Position numbers and translations under genes: made by a program
Origin: Bacillota bacterium
Lineage (GTDB): Bacteria; Bacillota; Clostridia; Peptostreptococcales; Anaerovoracaceae
NCBI GenBank assembly: GCA_017534025.1
Contig: JAFWDF010000072.1
Span: forward strand, 1-13,605
Direction: 5' to 3'
DNA length: 13,605 bases
In this document: positions 13,022-13,605 of the stretch, piece after piece
Layout: every line of letters starts with the position of its first letter
Numbering within the stretch: the stretch's first letter is position 1
The notes under the pieces: generated by a model
What the model was told of the DNA's origin: nothing
What the model saw: only the letters and a program-made list of their open reading frames with translations
Database searches by the model: none

Positions 13022-13605
13022 ATGGCTAAGGAAATCAAATTCGGCGAAGACGCCAGAAAAAGACTGGAAGCAGGTGTTGACAAGCTTGCCAATACAGTAA
13101 AGATCACTCTCGGACCAAAAGGCAGAAACGTTCTGCTGGACAGAGAATTTGGCGGCCCGCTGATTACAAATGACGGTGTAACCATCGCGAAGGATATCAT
13201 CCTCGAAGATGAGTTTGAGAATATGGGCGCACAGCTGGTTAAGGAAGTATCCACCAAGACCAATGACGCGGCAGGCGACGGTACTACTACTGCTACACTG
13301 CTGGCACAGATCATTGTCAAGGAAGGTATCAAGAATGTTGCGGCCGGCGCAAACCCGATGGAACTGAAGAGAGGTATCCAGGGCGCTGTGGATACAGCTG
13401 TTGAAGAGCTGAGAAAGCAGGCAAAGGTTATCGAAAGCAAGGAAGAAATCGCTCAGGTAGCTTCCGTTTCCGCTTCTGACGAAGTGATCGGCCAGCTGAT
13501 CGCGGACGCGATGGACAGAGTCGGCAGTGAAGGCGTTATTACCGTAGAAGAATCCAAGTCCCTGAAGACAGAGCTGGACGTAGTGGAAGGTATGCAGTTT
13601 GACAG
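13022..13605 (+). CDS. groEL: Chaperonin GroEL (5' part, runs off the window)
   Basis: The first 194 codons of GroEL, open to the window edge with no stop. It starts MAKEIKFGEDAR and carries the ATP-site motifs ITLGPKGRNV, NDGVTIAKDI (Asp51) and GDGTTTAT (Asp86), followed by the start of the intermediate and apical regions. Full GroEL is about 540 residues, so roughly the last two thirds are missing here. AAAAGGAG before ATG 13022 is a strong ribosome site, and the gene is cotranscribed with groES. No frameshift was seen in the visible part. Confidence 0.97.
   Translation, partial: MAKEIKFGEDARKRLEAGVDKLANTVKITLGPKGRNVLLDREFGGPLITNDGVTIAKDIILEDEFENMGAQLVKEVSTKTNDAAGDGTTTATLLAQIIVKEGIKNVAAGANPMELKRGIQGAVDTAVEELRKQAKVIESKEEIAQVASVSASDEVIGQLIADAMDRVGSEGVITVEESKSLKTELDVVEGMQFD

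Overview
The window looks like chromosome from an anaerobic Firmicute, most likely a clostridial and possibly gut-associated lineage. The pointers are a Rex redox repressor, a 2[4Fe-4S] clostridial-type ferredoxin, a groES-groEL operon behind a perfect CIRCE operator, Dlt-like envelope genes, a three-repeat SLH surface protein, strong AGGAGG ribosome sites and sigma-A type promoters. Genus cannot be read from this. No tRNA, rRNA, CRISPR, transposase or phage gene was seen, and no stretch over 300 bases lacks a gene.

Layout. (1) 16-2890: two exported proteins, an SLH-anchored protein ending in a transglutaminase-like domain, then a lipoprotein with an Ala/Glu/Lys-rich coil and a Gly-Ser-Asp repeat tail, closed by a hairpin terminator. 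(2) 2988-7942: a tight run of MBOAT acyltransferase, SGNH-like membrane-anchored protein, small carrier protein, DltA-like adenylating enzyme and nicotinamidase-type cysteine hydrolase. The first four are the parts of a D-alanylation (Dlt) pathway but in the order B-D-C-A. Several diagnostic residues differ from textbook Dlt proteins. (3) 7976-9976: an ABC-F ribosome-associated ATPase. (4) 10013-10366: a stand-alone acyl carrier protein gene with its own promoter and terminator. (5) 10434-11504: rex on the plus strand converging on a ferredoxin gene on the minus strand, with 3' ends predicted to overlap. (6) 11629-12595: a divergent promoter region around a long hairpin, then a P-loop protein with an Asp23/Gls24-like C-terminal domain. 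(7) 12605-13605: CIRCE-controlled groES and the start of groEL, which runs off the window.

How they fit together. Regions 1 and 2 are envelope genes. In region 2 the ligase would activate an amino or other acid and load it on the carrier, and the MBOAT/SGNH pair would pass it across the membrane to a surface polymer. Regions 5 to 7 are redox and stress housekeeping. The best candidate for something not well described is the Dlt-like cluster with altered carrier and ligase motifs plus a linked cysteine hydrolase. Second is the P-loop/Asp23-like fusion upstream of groESL.
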